Source of the DNA: Mastigias papua
Lineage: Eukaryota > Cnidaria > Scyphozoa > Rhizostomeae > Mastigiidae
Assembly (NCBI GenBank): GCA_964019165.1
Contig: OZ025276.1
Coordinates: 7,413,820-7,477,819, forward strand
Length of the DNA stretch: 64,000 bases
Reading direction: 5' to 3'
Every line of letters begins with the position of its first letter. Position 1 is the stretch's first letter. Made by a program: the position numbers and the translations under genes. The notes beneath the pieces are model-generated. The model made no database searches. It was given only the letters and a program-made list of their open reading frames with translations, and was not told where the DNA came from. Below are positions 53,150-64,000 of this stretch, piece by piece.

Positions 53150-56100
53150 TTACTTATTGGCCAGACTTGGCTTCACACTTTTCAATCTATAATCAAAGCT
53201 AGTCAGTTTCATTTCTGGTCATTCTTGGACAAAATACCAAGGCTATAACCTTACTTTTTACCCAAATGTGGCTCATTTTCCTCACCTTTCAATCTCCAGT
53301 CAAACTTAAAGTAAATTCATTTGCGCTTATGTTTGGACAAAATACACGCACTATAGCCTTACTTTTTGGCCAAAACTGGCTCATTTTTAGCACTTTTCAA
53401 TCTGCAATCACAATCAATGAATTTCAATTTTGGTCATTTTTCGGCATCGTACCAAGTTTATAGCCTTACTTTTTGGACAAAAATGGCTCATTTTCATCAC
53501 TTTTCAATCTGCAATCAAAATCAATGAATTTCAATTTTGGTCATTTTTGGGCATCATACCAAGGTTATAGCCTTACTTCTGGCCCAAACAGACACATTTT
53601 CATCACTTTTCAATCTGCAATCAAAATGACTAATTTTCACTTTTGGTCATTTTTTGGCCAAAATACCAAGGTTATAGCCTTACTTTCTGGCCCACAAATG
53701 GCTCATTTTCATCACTTTTCAATCTGCTATCAAAATCAATGAATTTCAATTTTGGTCATTTTTGGGCATCGTACCAAGGTTATAGCCTTACTTTTTGGAC
53801 AAAAATGGCTCATTTTCATCACTTTTCAATCTGCAATCACAATCAATGAATTTCAATTTTGGTCATTTTTGGGCATCGTACCAAGGTTATAGCCTTACTT
53901 TTTGGACAAAAATGGCTCATTTTCATCACTTTTCAATCTGCAATCAAAATCAATGAATTTCAATTTTGGTCATTTTTGGCCATCGTACCAAGGTTATAGC
54001 CTTACTTTTTGGACAAAAATGGCTCATTTTCATCACTTTTCAATCTGCAATCCAAATCAATGAATTTCAATTTTGATTATTTTTGAGCAAAATTCCAAGG
54101 TTATAGCCTTACTTGATGGACAAAAATGGCTCATTTTCATCACTTTTCAATCTGCAATCAAAGTCAATAAATTTCAATTTTGGTCATTTTTGGGACAAAA
54201 TACCAAGGGTATAGCCTTACTTTTTGGCCCAAAAAGACATTTTCATCACTTTTCAATCTGCAATCAAAATGAATAAATTTCAATTTTGGTCATGTTTGGG
54301 CATCGTACCAAGGTTATAGCCTTACTTTTTGGACAAAAATGGCTCATTGTCATCACTTTTCAATGTGCAATCAAAATCAATGAATTTCAATTTTGGTCAT
54401 TTTTGGGCATCGTACCAAGGTTATAGCCTTACTTTTTGGACAAAAATGGCTCATTTTCATCACTTTTCAATCTGCAATCAACATCAATAAATTTCAATTT
54501 TGGTCATTTTTGAGCATCATACCAAGGGTATAGCCTTACTTTTTGGCCCAAAAAGACATTTTCATCACTTTTCAATCTGCAATCAAAATGACTAATTTTC
54601 ACTTTTGGTCATTTTTTGGCCAAAATACCAAGGTTATAGCCTTACTTTTTGGCCCACAAATGGCTCATTTTCATCACTTTTCAATCTGCAATCAAAATCA
54701 ATGAATTTCAATTTTGGTCATTTTTGGGCATCGTACCAAGGTTATAGCCTTACTTTTTGGACAAAAATGGCTCATTTTCATCACTTTTCAATCTGCAATC
54801 CAACTCAATAAATTTCACTTTTGGTCATTTTTTGGCCAAAATACCAAGGTTATAGCCTTACTTTTTGGCCCACAAATGGCTCATTTTCATCACTTTTCAA
54901 TCTGCAATCAAAATCAATGAATTTCAATTTTGGTCATTTTTGGGCATCGTACCAAGGTTTTAGCCTTACTTTTTGGACAAAAATGGCTCATTTTCATCAC
55001 TTTTCAATCTGCAATCCAACTCAATAAATTTCACTTTTGGTCAGTTTTTGGCCAAAATACCAAGGTTATAGCCTTACTTTTTGGCCCACAAATGGCTCAT
55101 TTTCATCACTTTTCAATCTGCAATCAAAATCAATGAATTTCAATTTTGGTCATTTTTGGGCATCATACCAAGGTTATAGCCTTACTTCTGGCCCAAACAG
55201 ACACATTTTCATCACTTTTCAATCTGCAATCAAAATGACTAATTTTCACTTTTGGTCATTTTTTGGCCAAAATACCAAGGTTATAGCCTTACTTTTTGGC
55301 CCACAAATGGCTCATTTTCATCACTTTTCAATCTGCTATCAAAATCAATGAATTTCAATTTTGGTCATTTTTGGGCATCGTACCAAGGTTATAGCCTTAC
55401 TTTTTGGACAAAAATGGCTCATTTTCATCACTTTTCAATCTGCAATCACAATCAATGAATTTCAATTTTGGTCATTTTTGGGCATCGTACCAAGGTTCTA
55501 GCCTTACTTTTTGGACAAAAATGGCTCATTTTCATCACTTTTCAATCTGCAATCCAACTCAATAAATTTCACTTTTGGTCAGTTTTTGGCCAAAATACCA
55601 AGGTTATAGCCTTACTTTTTGGCCCACAAATGGCTCATTTTCATCACTTTTCAATCTGCAATCAAAATCAATGAATTTCAATTTTGGTCATTTTTGGGCA
55701 TCATACCAAGGTTATAGCCTTACTTCTGGCCCAAACAGACACATTTTCATCACTTTTCAATCTGCAATCAAAATGACTAATTTTCACTTTTGGTCATTTT
55801 TTGGCCAAAATACCAAGGTTATAGCCTTACTTTTTGGACAAAAATGGCTCATTGTCATCACTTTTCAATGTGCAATCAAAATCAATGAATTTCAAGTTTG
55901 GTCATTTTTGGGCATCGTACCAAGGTTATAGCCTTACTTTTTGGACAAAAATGGCTCATTTTCATCACTTTTCAATCTGCAATCACAATCAATGAATTTC
56001 AATTTTGGTCATTTTTGGGCATCGTACCAAGGTTATAGCCTTACTTTTTGGCCCACAAATGGCTCATTTTCATCACTTTTCAATCTGCAATCAAAATCAA

Positions 56101-59100
56101 TGCATTTTAATTTTGGTCATTTTTGGCCATCGTACCAAGGTTATAGCCTTACTTTTTGGACAAAAATGGCTCATTTTCATCACTTTTCAATCTGCAATCC
56201 AAATCAATGAATTTCAATTTTGATTATTTTTGAGCAAAATTCCAAGGTTATAGCCTTACTTGATGGACAAAAATGGCTCATTGTCATCACTTTTCAATCT
56301 GCAATCAAAGTCAATAAATTTCAATTTTGGTCATTTTGGGACAAAATACCAAGGGTATAGCCTTACTTTTTGGCCCAAAAAGACATTTTCATCACTTTTC
56401 AATCTGCAATCAAAATGAATAAATTTCAATTTTGGTCATGTTTGGGCATCGTACCAAGGTTATAGCCTTACTTTTTGGACAAAAATGGCTCATTGTCATC
56501 ACTTTTCAATGTGCAATCAAAATCAATGAATGTCAATTTTGGTCATTTTTGGGCATCGTACCAAGGTTATAGCCTTACTTTTTGGACAAAAATGGCTCAT
56601 TTTCATCACTTTTCAATCTGCAATCCAAATCAATGAATTTCAATTTTGATTATTTTTGAGCAAAATTCCAAGGTTATAGCCTTACTTGATGGACAAAAAT
56701 GGCTCATTTTCATCACTTTTCAATCTGCAATCAAAGTCAATAAATTTCAATTTTGGTCATTTTTGGGACAAAATACCAAGGGTATAGCCTTACTTTTTGG
56801 CCCAAAAAGACATTTTCATCACTTTTCAATCTGCAATCAAAATGAATAAATTTCAATTTTGGTCATGTTTGGGCATCGTACCAAGGTTATAGCCTTACTT
56901 TTTGGACAAAAATGGCTCATTGTCATCACTTTTCAATGTGCAATCAAAATCAATGAATTTCAATTTTGGTCATTTTTGGGCATCGTACCAAGGTTATAGC
57001 CTTACTTTTTGGACAAAAATGGCTCATTTTCATCACTTTTCAATCTGCAATCAACATCAATAAATTTCAATTTTGGTCATTTTTGAGCATCATACCAAGG
57101 GTATAGCCTTACTTTTTGGCCCAAAAAGACATTTTCATCACTTTTCAATCTGCAATCAAAATGACTAATTTTCACTTTTGGTCATTTTTTGGCCAAAATA
57201 CCAAGGTTATAGCCTTACTTTTTGGCCCACAAATGGCTCATTTTCATCACTTTTCAATCTGCAATCAAAATCAATGAATTTCAATTTTGGTCATTTTTGG
57301 GCATCGTACCAAGGTTATAGCCTTACTTTTTGGACAAAAATGGCTCATTTTCATCACTTTTCAATCTGCAATCCAACTCAATAAATTTCACTTTTGGTCA
57401 TTTTTTGGCCAAAATACCAAGGTTATAGCCTTACTTTTCGGACAAAAATGGCTCATTTTCATCACTTTTCAATCTGCAATCAAAATCAATGAATTTCAAT
57501 TTTGGTCATTTTTGGCCATCGTACCAAGGTTATAGCCTTACTTTTTGGACAAAAATGGCTCATTTTCATCACTTTTCAATCTGCAATCCAAATCAATGAA
57601 TTTCAATTTGGATTATTTTTGAGCAAAATTCCAAGGTTATAGCCTTACTTGATGGACAAAAATGGCTCATTTTCATCACTTTTCAATCTGCAATCAAAGT
57701 CAATAAATTTCAATTTTGGTCATTTTTGGGACAAAATACCAAGGGTATAGCCTTACTTTTTGGCCCAAAAAGACATTTTCATCACTTTTCAATCTGCAAT
57801 CAAAATGACTAAATTTCAATTTTGGTCATGTTTGGGCATCGTACCAAGGTTATAGCCTTACTTTTTGGACAAAAATGGCTCATTGTCATCACTTTTCAAT
57901 GTGCAATCAAAATCAATGAATTTCAATTTTGGTCATTTTTGGGCATCGTACCAAGGTTATAGCCTTACTTTTTGGACAAAAATGGCTCATTTTCATCACT
58001 TTTCAATCTGCAATCAACATCAATAAATTTCAATTTTGGTCATTTTTGAGCATCATACCAAGGGTATAGCCTTACTTTTTGGCCCAAAAAGACATTTTCA
58101 TCACTTTTCAATCTGCAATCAAAATGACTAATTTTCACTTTTGGTCATTTTTTGGCCAAAATACCAAGGTTATAGCCTTACTTTTTGGCCCACAAATGGC
58201 TCATTTTCATCACTTTTCAATCTGCAATCAAAATCAATGAATTTCAATTTTGGTCATTTTTGGGCATCGTACCAAGGTTATAGCCTTACTTTTTGGACAA
58301 AAATGGCTCATTTTCATCACTTTTCAATCTGCAATCCAACTCAATAAATTTCACTTTTGGTCATTTTTTGGCCAAAATACCAAGGTTATAGCCTTACTTT
58401 TTGGCCCACAAATGGCTCATTTTCATCACTTTTCAATCTGCAATCAAAATCAATGAATTTCAATTTTGGTCATTTTTGGGCATCGTACCAAGGTTTTAGC
58501 CTTACTTTTTGGACAAAAATGGCTCATTTTCATCACTTTTCAATCTGCAATCCAACTCAATAAATTTCACTTTTGGTCAGTTTTTGGCCAAAATACCAAG
58601 GTTATAGCCTTACTTTTTGGCCCACAAATGGCTCATTTTCATCACTTTTCAATCTGCAATCAAAATCAATGAATTTCAATTTTGGTCATTTTTGGGCATC
58701 ATACCAAGGTTATAGCCTTACTTCTGGCCCAAACAGACACATTTTCATCACTTTTCAATCTGCAATCAAAATGACTAATTTTCACTTTTGGTCATTTTTT
58801 GGCCAAAATACCAAGGTTATAGCCTTACTTTTTGGCCCACAAATGGCTCATTTTCATCACTTTTCAATCTGCTATCAAAATCAATGAATTTCAATTTTGG
58901 TCATTTTTGGGCATCGTATCAAGGTTATAGCCTTACTTTTTGGACAAAAATGGCTCATTTTCATCACTTTTCAATCTGCAATCACAATCAATGAATTTCA
59001 ATTTTGGTCATTTTTGGGCATCGTACCAAGGGTATAGCCTTACTTTTTGGCCCAAAAAGACATTTTCATCACTTTTCAATTTGCAATCAAAATGACTAAT

Positions 59101-62100
59101 TTTCACTTTTGGTGATTTTTTGGCCAAAATACCAAGGTTATAGCCTTACTTTTTGGCCCACAAATGGCTCATTTTCATCACTTTTCAATCTGCAATCAAA
59201 ATCAATGAATTTCAATTTTGGTCATTTTTGGGCATCGTACCAAGGTTATAGCCTTACTTTTTGGACAAATATGGCTCATTTTCATCACTTTTCAATCTGC
59301 AATCCAACTCAATAAATTTCAATTTTGGTCATTTTTGGGCATCGTACCAAGGTTATAGCCTTACTTTTTGGACAAAAATGGCTCATTTTCATCACTTTTC
59401 AATCTGTCAAAGTCAACGGTAGGCAATTGTAACTGTAGTCATATTTGGATGAAGTACCAAGACTATAACCTTAGTTTTTGGCGAAAATTGGCTCACTTTG
59501 ATCACTTTTCAATCTGCAGTAACAAGCAGACGATTTCAATTGTTGTTATTTTTGGAATAAACATACCAAGACTATAGCCTTACTTTTTGGCCGAAAATGG
59601 CTCATTTTCATCACTTTTCAATCTGCAATCAAATCAATGAATTTCAATTTTGGTCATTTTTGGGGCATCATACCAAGGTTATAGCCTTACTTTTTGGACA
59701 AAAATGGCTCATTTTCATCACTTTTAAATCTGCAAGCAAAATGACTAAATTTCAATTTTTGTTATTTTTGGGCAAAATACCAAGGTTATAGACTTACTTT
59801 CTGGACAAAAATTGCTCATTTTCATCACTTTTCAATCTGCAATCCAAATCAATAAATTCCAATTTTGGTCATTTTTGTGTAAAATACCAAGACTATAGCT
59901 TTACTTTTTGAGCAAAAATGGCTCATTTTCATCACTTTTCAATCTTTAATCAAAATCAATAAATTTCAATTTTGGTCATTTTGTGGCAAAATACCAAGGT
60001 TATAGCCTTACTTTTTGGACAAAAATGGCTCATTTTCATCACTTTTCAATCTGCAATCAACATCAATGAATTTCAATTTTGGTCATTTTTGGGCATCGTA
60101 CCAAGGTTATAGCCTTATTTTTTGGACAAAAATGGCTCATTTTCATCACTTTTCAATGTGCAATCAAAATGAATAAATTTCAATTTTGGTCATTTTTCGG
60201 CATCGTACCAAGTTTATAGCCTTACTTTTTGGACAAAAATGGCTCATTTTCATCACTTTTCAATCTGCAATCAAAATCAATGAATTTCAATTTTGGTCAT
60301 TTTTGGGCATCATACCAAGGTTATAGCCTTACTTCTGGCCCAAACAGACACATTTTCATCACTTTTCAATCTGCAATCAAAATGACTAATTTTCACTTTT
60401 GGTCATTTTTTGGCCAAAATACCAAGGTTATAGCCTTACTTTTTGGCCCACAAATGGCTCATTTTCATCACTTTTCAATCTGCTATCAAAATCAATGAAT
60501 TTCAATTTTGGTCATTTTTGGGCATCGTACCAAGGTTATAGCCTTACTTTTTGGACAAAAATGGCTCATTTTCATCACTTTTCAATCTGCAATCCAAATC
60601 AATGAATTTCAATTTTGGTCATTTTTGGGCATCGTACCAAGGTTATAGCCTTACTTTTTGGACAAAAATGGCTCATTTTCATCACTTTTCAATCTGTCAA
60701 AGTCAACGGTAGGCAATTGTAACTGTAGTCATATTTGGATGAAGTACGAAGACTATAACCTTAGTTTTTGGCGAAAATTGGCTCACTTTGATCACTTTTC
60801 AATCTGCAGTAACAAGCAGACGATTTCAATTGTTGTTATTTTTGGAATAAACATACCAAGACTATAGCCTTACTTTTTGGCCGAAAATGGCTCATTTTCA
60901 TCACTTTTCAATCTGCAATCAAATCAATGAATTTCAATTTTGGTCATTTTTGGGGCATCATACCAAGGTTATAGCCTTACTTTTTGGACAAAAATGGCTC
61001 ATTTTCATCACTTTTAAATCTGCAAGCAAAATGACTAAATTTCAATTTTTGTTATTTTTGGGCAAAATACCAAGGTTATAGACTTACTTTCTGGACAAAA
61101 ATTGCTCATTTTCATCACTTTTCAATCTGCAATCCAAATCAATAAATTCCAATTTTGGTCATTTTTGTGTAAAATACCAAGACTATAGCTTTACTTTTTG
61201 AGCAAAAATGGCTCATTTTCATCACTTTTCAATCTTTAATCAAAATCAATAAATTTCAAGTTTGGTCATTTTGTGGCAAAATACCAAGGTTATAGCCTTA
61301 CTTTTTGGACAAAAATGGCTCATTCTCATCACTTTTCAATCTGCAATCAAAATCAATAAATTTCAATTTTGATTATTTTTGAGCAAAATACCGAGGTTAT
61401 AGTCTTACTTGATGGACAAAAATGGCTCATTTTCATCACTTTTCAATCTTTAATCAAAATCAATAAATTTCAAGTTTGGTCATTTTGTGGCAAAATACCA
61501 AGGTTATAGCCTTACTTTTTGGACAAAAATGGCTCATTCTCATCACTTTTCAATCTGCAATCAAAATCAATCAATTTCAATTTTGATTATTTGTGAGCAA
61601 AATTCCAAGGTTATAGCCTTACTTGATGGACAAAAATGGCTCATTTTCATCACTTTTCAATCTGCAATCAAAGTCAATAAATTTCAATTTTGGTCATTTT
61701 TGGGACAAAATACCAAGGGTATAGCCTTACTTTGTTGCCAAAAATGGCTTATTTTCCTCACTGTTCCATCTACAGTAAAAATCAGTCGGTTTCGATTATG
61801 GACGTGTTGGGACAAAGCACCAAGACTATAGCCTTGCTTTTTGGCCAAAATTGGCTCATTTTCATCAGTTTTAGTTTATAGTCAATGTCAGTCAGATTCA
61901 ATTATGGTCATGTTTGGACAAAGTACCAAGACTGTAGTATTAGTCTTTGGCCAAAATTGGCACCGTTTCATCACTATTCAGTCTAGAGTAAAAGTCAGTC
62001 AGTTTCAATTATGGTCAGCTTGTGACAAAATACCAAGGCTACAGCCTTACGTTTTAGCCAACATTGGGTCATTTTGATCATTTTTCAATATGGAATCAAA

Positions 62101-62350
62101 GTCAATCATTTCAATTGTGGTCATTTTTGGAATAAAAATACCACGACTATAGCATTACTCTTTGGCAAACATTGACTCCCTTTGATCACTTTTCAATCGG
62201 CACTCAAAGGGAGGCAATTGCATTTTTGGTGATTGGTGCACAAAATACCAAGGCTATAGCCTTACTTTTTGGCCAAAATTGGCTCATTTTTATCACTTTC
62301 AATCTGCAATCAAAATGAATGAATGTCAATTTTGGTCATTTTTATGCCAA
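53150..62350 (+). repeat. 107-bp satellite array, about 85 units
   Basis: The unit is 107 bp (for example 54312 to 54419), starting ggttatagccttactttttg, then ggctcattttcatcactttt, a caatctgcaatcaaaatcaa segment, an aatttcaattttggtcattt segment and gggcatcgtaccaa. Variants include a shorter unit with cccaaaaagacatttt, a dgatgga variant near 54110, and a 'cttctggcccaaacagacac' variant. Both edges (53150-53450 and 61740-62350) carry strongly diverged units, while the middle is homogeneous. Longer blocks are duplicated within the array. The unit is not a multiple of three, and the ~68-codon open frames here are not genes. Confidence 0.98.
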
Positions 62351-62384
62351 GTCAGGCAGTTTTACCATGCGTGAATTGGAGCTC

Positions 62385-62545
62385 GTAATGTAAGACTATA
62401 CGTTTATCACGTTGATGAAAATCAGCCGTTTACTGAAAGTATGGATATTGGCCAAAAGTCAAGATTGTGGGTGTGGTATTACTACAGAAATCAGCCCATT
62501 TCTGATTGGATGGATATAACCTCACAAAGTAAGGTTGTAGACTTG
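62385..62545 (-). repeat. Two ~70-bp repeat units, reverse orientation
   Basis: gatgaaaatcagccgtttac and gaaatcagcccatttctgat, then acctcacaaagtaaggttgt, match the reverse complement of the ~70-bp family. So the family flanks the 107-bp array on both sides, in opposite orientations. Confidence 0.5.
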
Positions 62546-62697
62546 ACACTGTGATGAAATTCAGACCTAGTTCAGACATTGTGCTAGGGCTGTTCTGTGC
62601 CAGAGAAACAAGCTATGTCACGGCAGCAATACAGCGTCTCAACCAATCAGTACTTTCAGCTCGAGCTACAGTCTTGGCACGACCTACTTTGCCGTGC

Positions 62698-62935
62698 TGC
62701 ACGGCAGTGGCACGACACTAGCACGACATCGATTCAGACGTCGAGCCAATGCCATGCCAGGACCAAACTACTGTATTCACAAATTTACAAACAGTCGCTG
62801 CCTACTCTTCTCGCTTCCAAGATTGACGGAAAGAATGTGCAAATGAGGCCAAAGAAATACATCTTATAGGCATGAAAAGTACGGCACGACGTCTGAATCA
62901 ATCGCCATGCTAAGTGTCGAGCCCGTGCCGTGACA
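62698..62935. repeat. Inverted repeat downstream of DDX18
   Basis: The left arm, about 62698-62760 (gcacggcag..cacgacact..gattcagacgtcg), pairs with the right arm, about 62872-62935 (cgacgtctgaatcaatcg..agtgtcgagcccgtgc). The loop is ~110 bp. The arms are rich in gcacg words. It may be a decayed MITE. It lies just past the DDX18 stop codon and could be within the 3' UTR. Confidence 0.55.
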
Positions 62936-63085
62936 GCAATGTCAACCTCGTAGAAACATAACAGCACACTTTTCAAATACATCATAAATATACCACATAA
63001 AATACGGCATCAATTACAAAATGAAGCTACCGACTGAATCTGTCTGGCGGACAAATTCGTAAGTCACCCAACTTAACATCTCCCA

Positions 63086-63403
63086 TCATCTCGAAAATTG
63101 TCGCTTGTCCGATGCAGTTTTTGGTCTGAAATGTTTTGCCTTTTGTAGCCGCTTCTTATTCTGAAAACCGAAACCACCACCGCCACCTCTTTTTTGTAGT
63201 TTTTCTCCTTTGCTCGCATGAACATTCAAGTTCACACTTGGTGGAACAGTGAAACCAAATGACGATGCGACTTTCTGAAGGTCGAGCTTATTGATATCGA
63301 ATATATTTCTATGCTGGTGTGAGGCGTAGGCTTGTAGGTATGAACGATAACCATCCTTCGCTGATTTGTTCAAGTAATAATTTTTGGATATCAGTTTTTC
63401 CAA
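63086..63403 (-). CDS. DDX18: ATP-dependent RNA helicase DDX18 (HAS1), C-terminal exon, partial
   Basis: This minus-strand terminal exon begins at 63403 right after an acceptor (tttactttcag on the minus strand) and ends with TGA at 63088-63086. Its 105 residues match the conserved C-terminus of DDX18/Has1: [20 protein letters not shown], then SYLQAYASH, then [10 protein letters not shown] and the [11 protein letters not shown] basic-glycine patch, ending in a QFSR tail. DDX18 is a nucleolar DEAD-box helicase of ribosome biogenesis. The DEAD-box core and other exons lie beyond the right end of the window. The preceding intron contains long TA microsatellites. It is convergent with SDR copy 2. 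Confidence 0.93.
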   Translation of the reverse strand: MEKLISKNYYLNKSAKDGYRSYLQAYASHQHRNIFDINKLDLQKVASSFGFTVPPSVNLNVHASKGEKLQKRGGGGGFGFQNKKRLQKAKHFRPKTASDKRQFSR

Positions 63404-63540
63404 CTGAAAGTAAATAAGACACCAAGTAAGAAGCGGAAGCAGGGCTGGTAAATATAGTTGGAAAATCGCGGTCCTGCTTCGTTCCTATTGACAAAATGCT
63501 ATCTACGTATAAATGCTTTCTACGTATGCATGTATGAATG

Positions 63541-63738
<198 letters not shown>

Positions 63739-63868
63739 TTTCTGATGAATCTTCTGATGAATTTTCTGACTTTCTAAGAATTTTCTGCTAAAACTATACG
63801 CGAAACGTTAAAAAGTTGTTTTTGGTATGAAAGTGTATATAAATTTTTAAAAACTTTGAGAGGAAAGG

Positions 63869-63870
<2 letters not shown>

Positions 63871-63957
<87 letters not shown>
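63871..63957. repeat. (TA)n microsatellite
   Basis: About 87 bp of pure TA. True length is uncertain in any assembly. Confidence 0.98.
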
Positions 63958-63960
<3 letters not shown>

Positions 63961-64000
63961 AGTCTCCACTCTATGCTTTCAAACTCAGAGGAGCATAGGG

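Noticed and set aside
53266..62077. Many overlapping 63-118-codon open frames (SICNQNQ, FGHFWASYQG and similar)
   Set aside because: They are readings of a 107-bp satellite in successive frames; the unit length is not a multiple of three and no start, splice or domain evidence exists.
53150..62350. CRISPR-like regular repeat spacing
   Set aside because: The whole unit repeats without variable spacers, and the locus is a eukaryotic satellite.

Overview
The window is animal nuclear DNA, most likely from an invertebrate. It has GT-AG introns, one rhodopsin-like GPCR, the last exon of the RNA helicase DDX18, and an intact BEL/Pao retrotransposon, a superfamily known only from metazoans. It is AT-rich and loaded with transposable elements and tandem repeats. 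I cannot name the species.

Layout. Positions 1-3.9 kb hold one unrecognised candidate exon, a foldback element and a TIR element with palindromic ends. Positions 3889-5853 are a single-exon orphan GPCR with a third intracellular loop of about 340 residues. Positions 6-15.6 kb are gene-poor: a MITE, diverged ~70-bp repeats and a broken Ty3/gypsy element. Positions 15.7-39.8 kb are a short-chain dehydrogenase/reductase gene (SDR copy 1, ten exons, 259 aa). Its introns contain gypsy, hAT, LINE, SINE and pogo-like remnants plus a full-length BEL/Pao element (30584-37238) with identical LTRs. Positions 39.8-44.5 kb hold a duplicated fragment of the last SDR exon, diverged ~70-bp repeats, a Penelope-like fragment and hAT-type MITEs. 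Positions 44.5-52.3 kb are SDR copy 2, with the same ten exons and phases in only 7.8 kb. Positions 53.15-62.35 kb are a 107-bp satellite of roughly 85 units with larger duplicated blocks. On the minus strand, 63403-63086 is the C-terminal exon of DDX18, whose gene continues beyond the right edge.

The two SDR genes are a tandem duplication that includes introns and 3' flank. The proteins differ at 23 of 259 positions by my count. All splice junctions of both are canonical and both reading frames close exactly. Copy 2 keeps the Asn-Ser-Tyr-Lys catalytic set. Copy 1 has His in place of the catalytic Tyr, by one T-to-C change, and has collected nearly all of the transposons. The best reading is one working enzyme beside a paralog that is decaying or has changed function.

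The second notable system is repeat evolution. A degenerate ~70-bp repeat lies downstream of both SDR genes and, in the opposite orientation, elsewhere in the window. It shares its core with the 107-bp satellite, which suggests where the satellite came from. The satellite separates the convergent SDR copy 2 and DDX18 genes.
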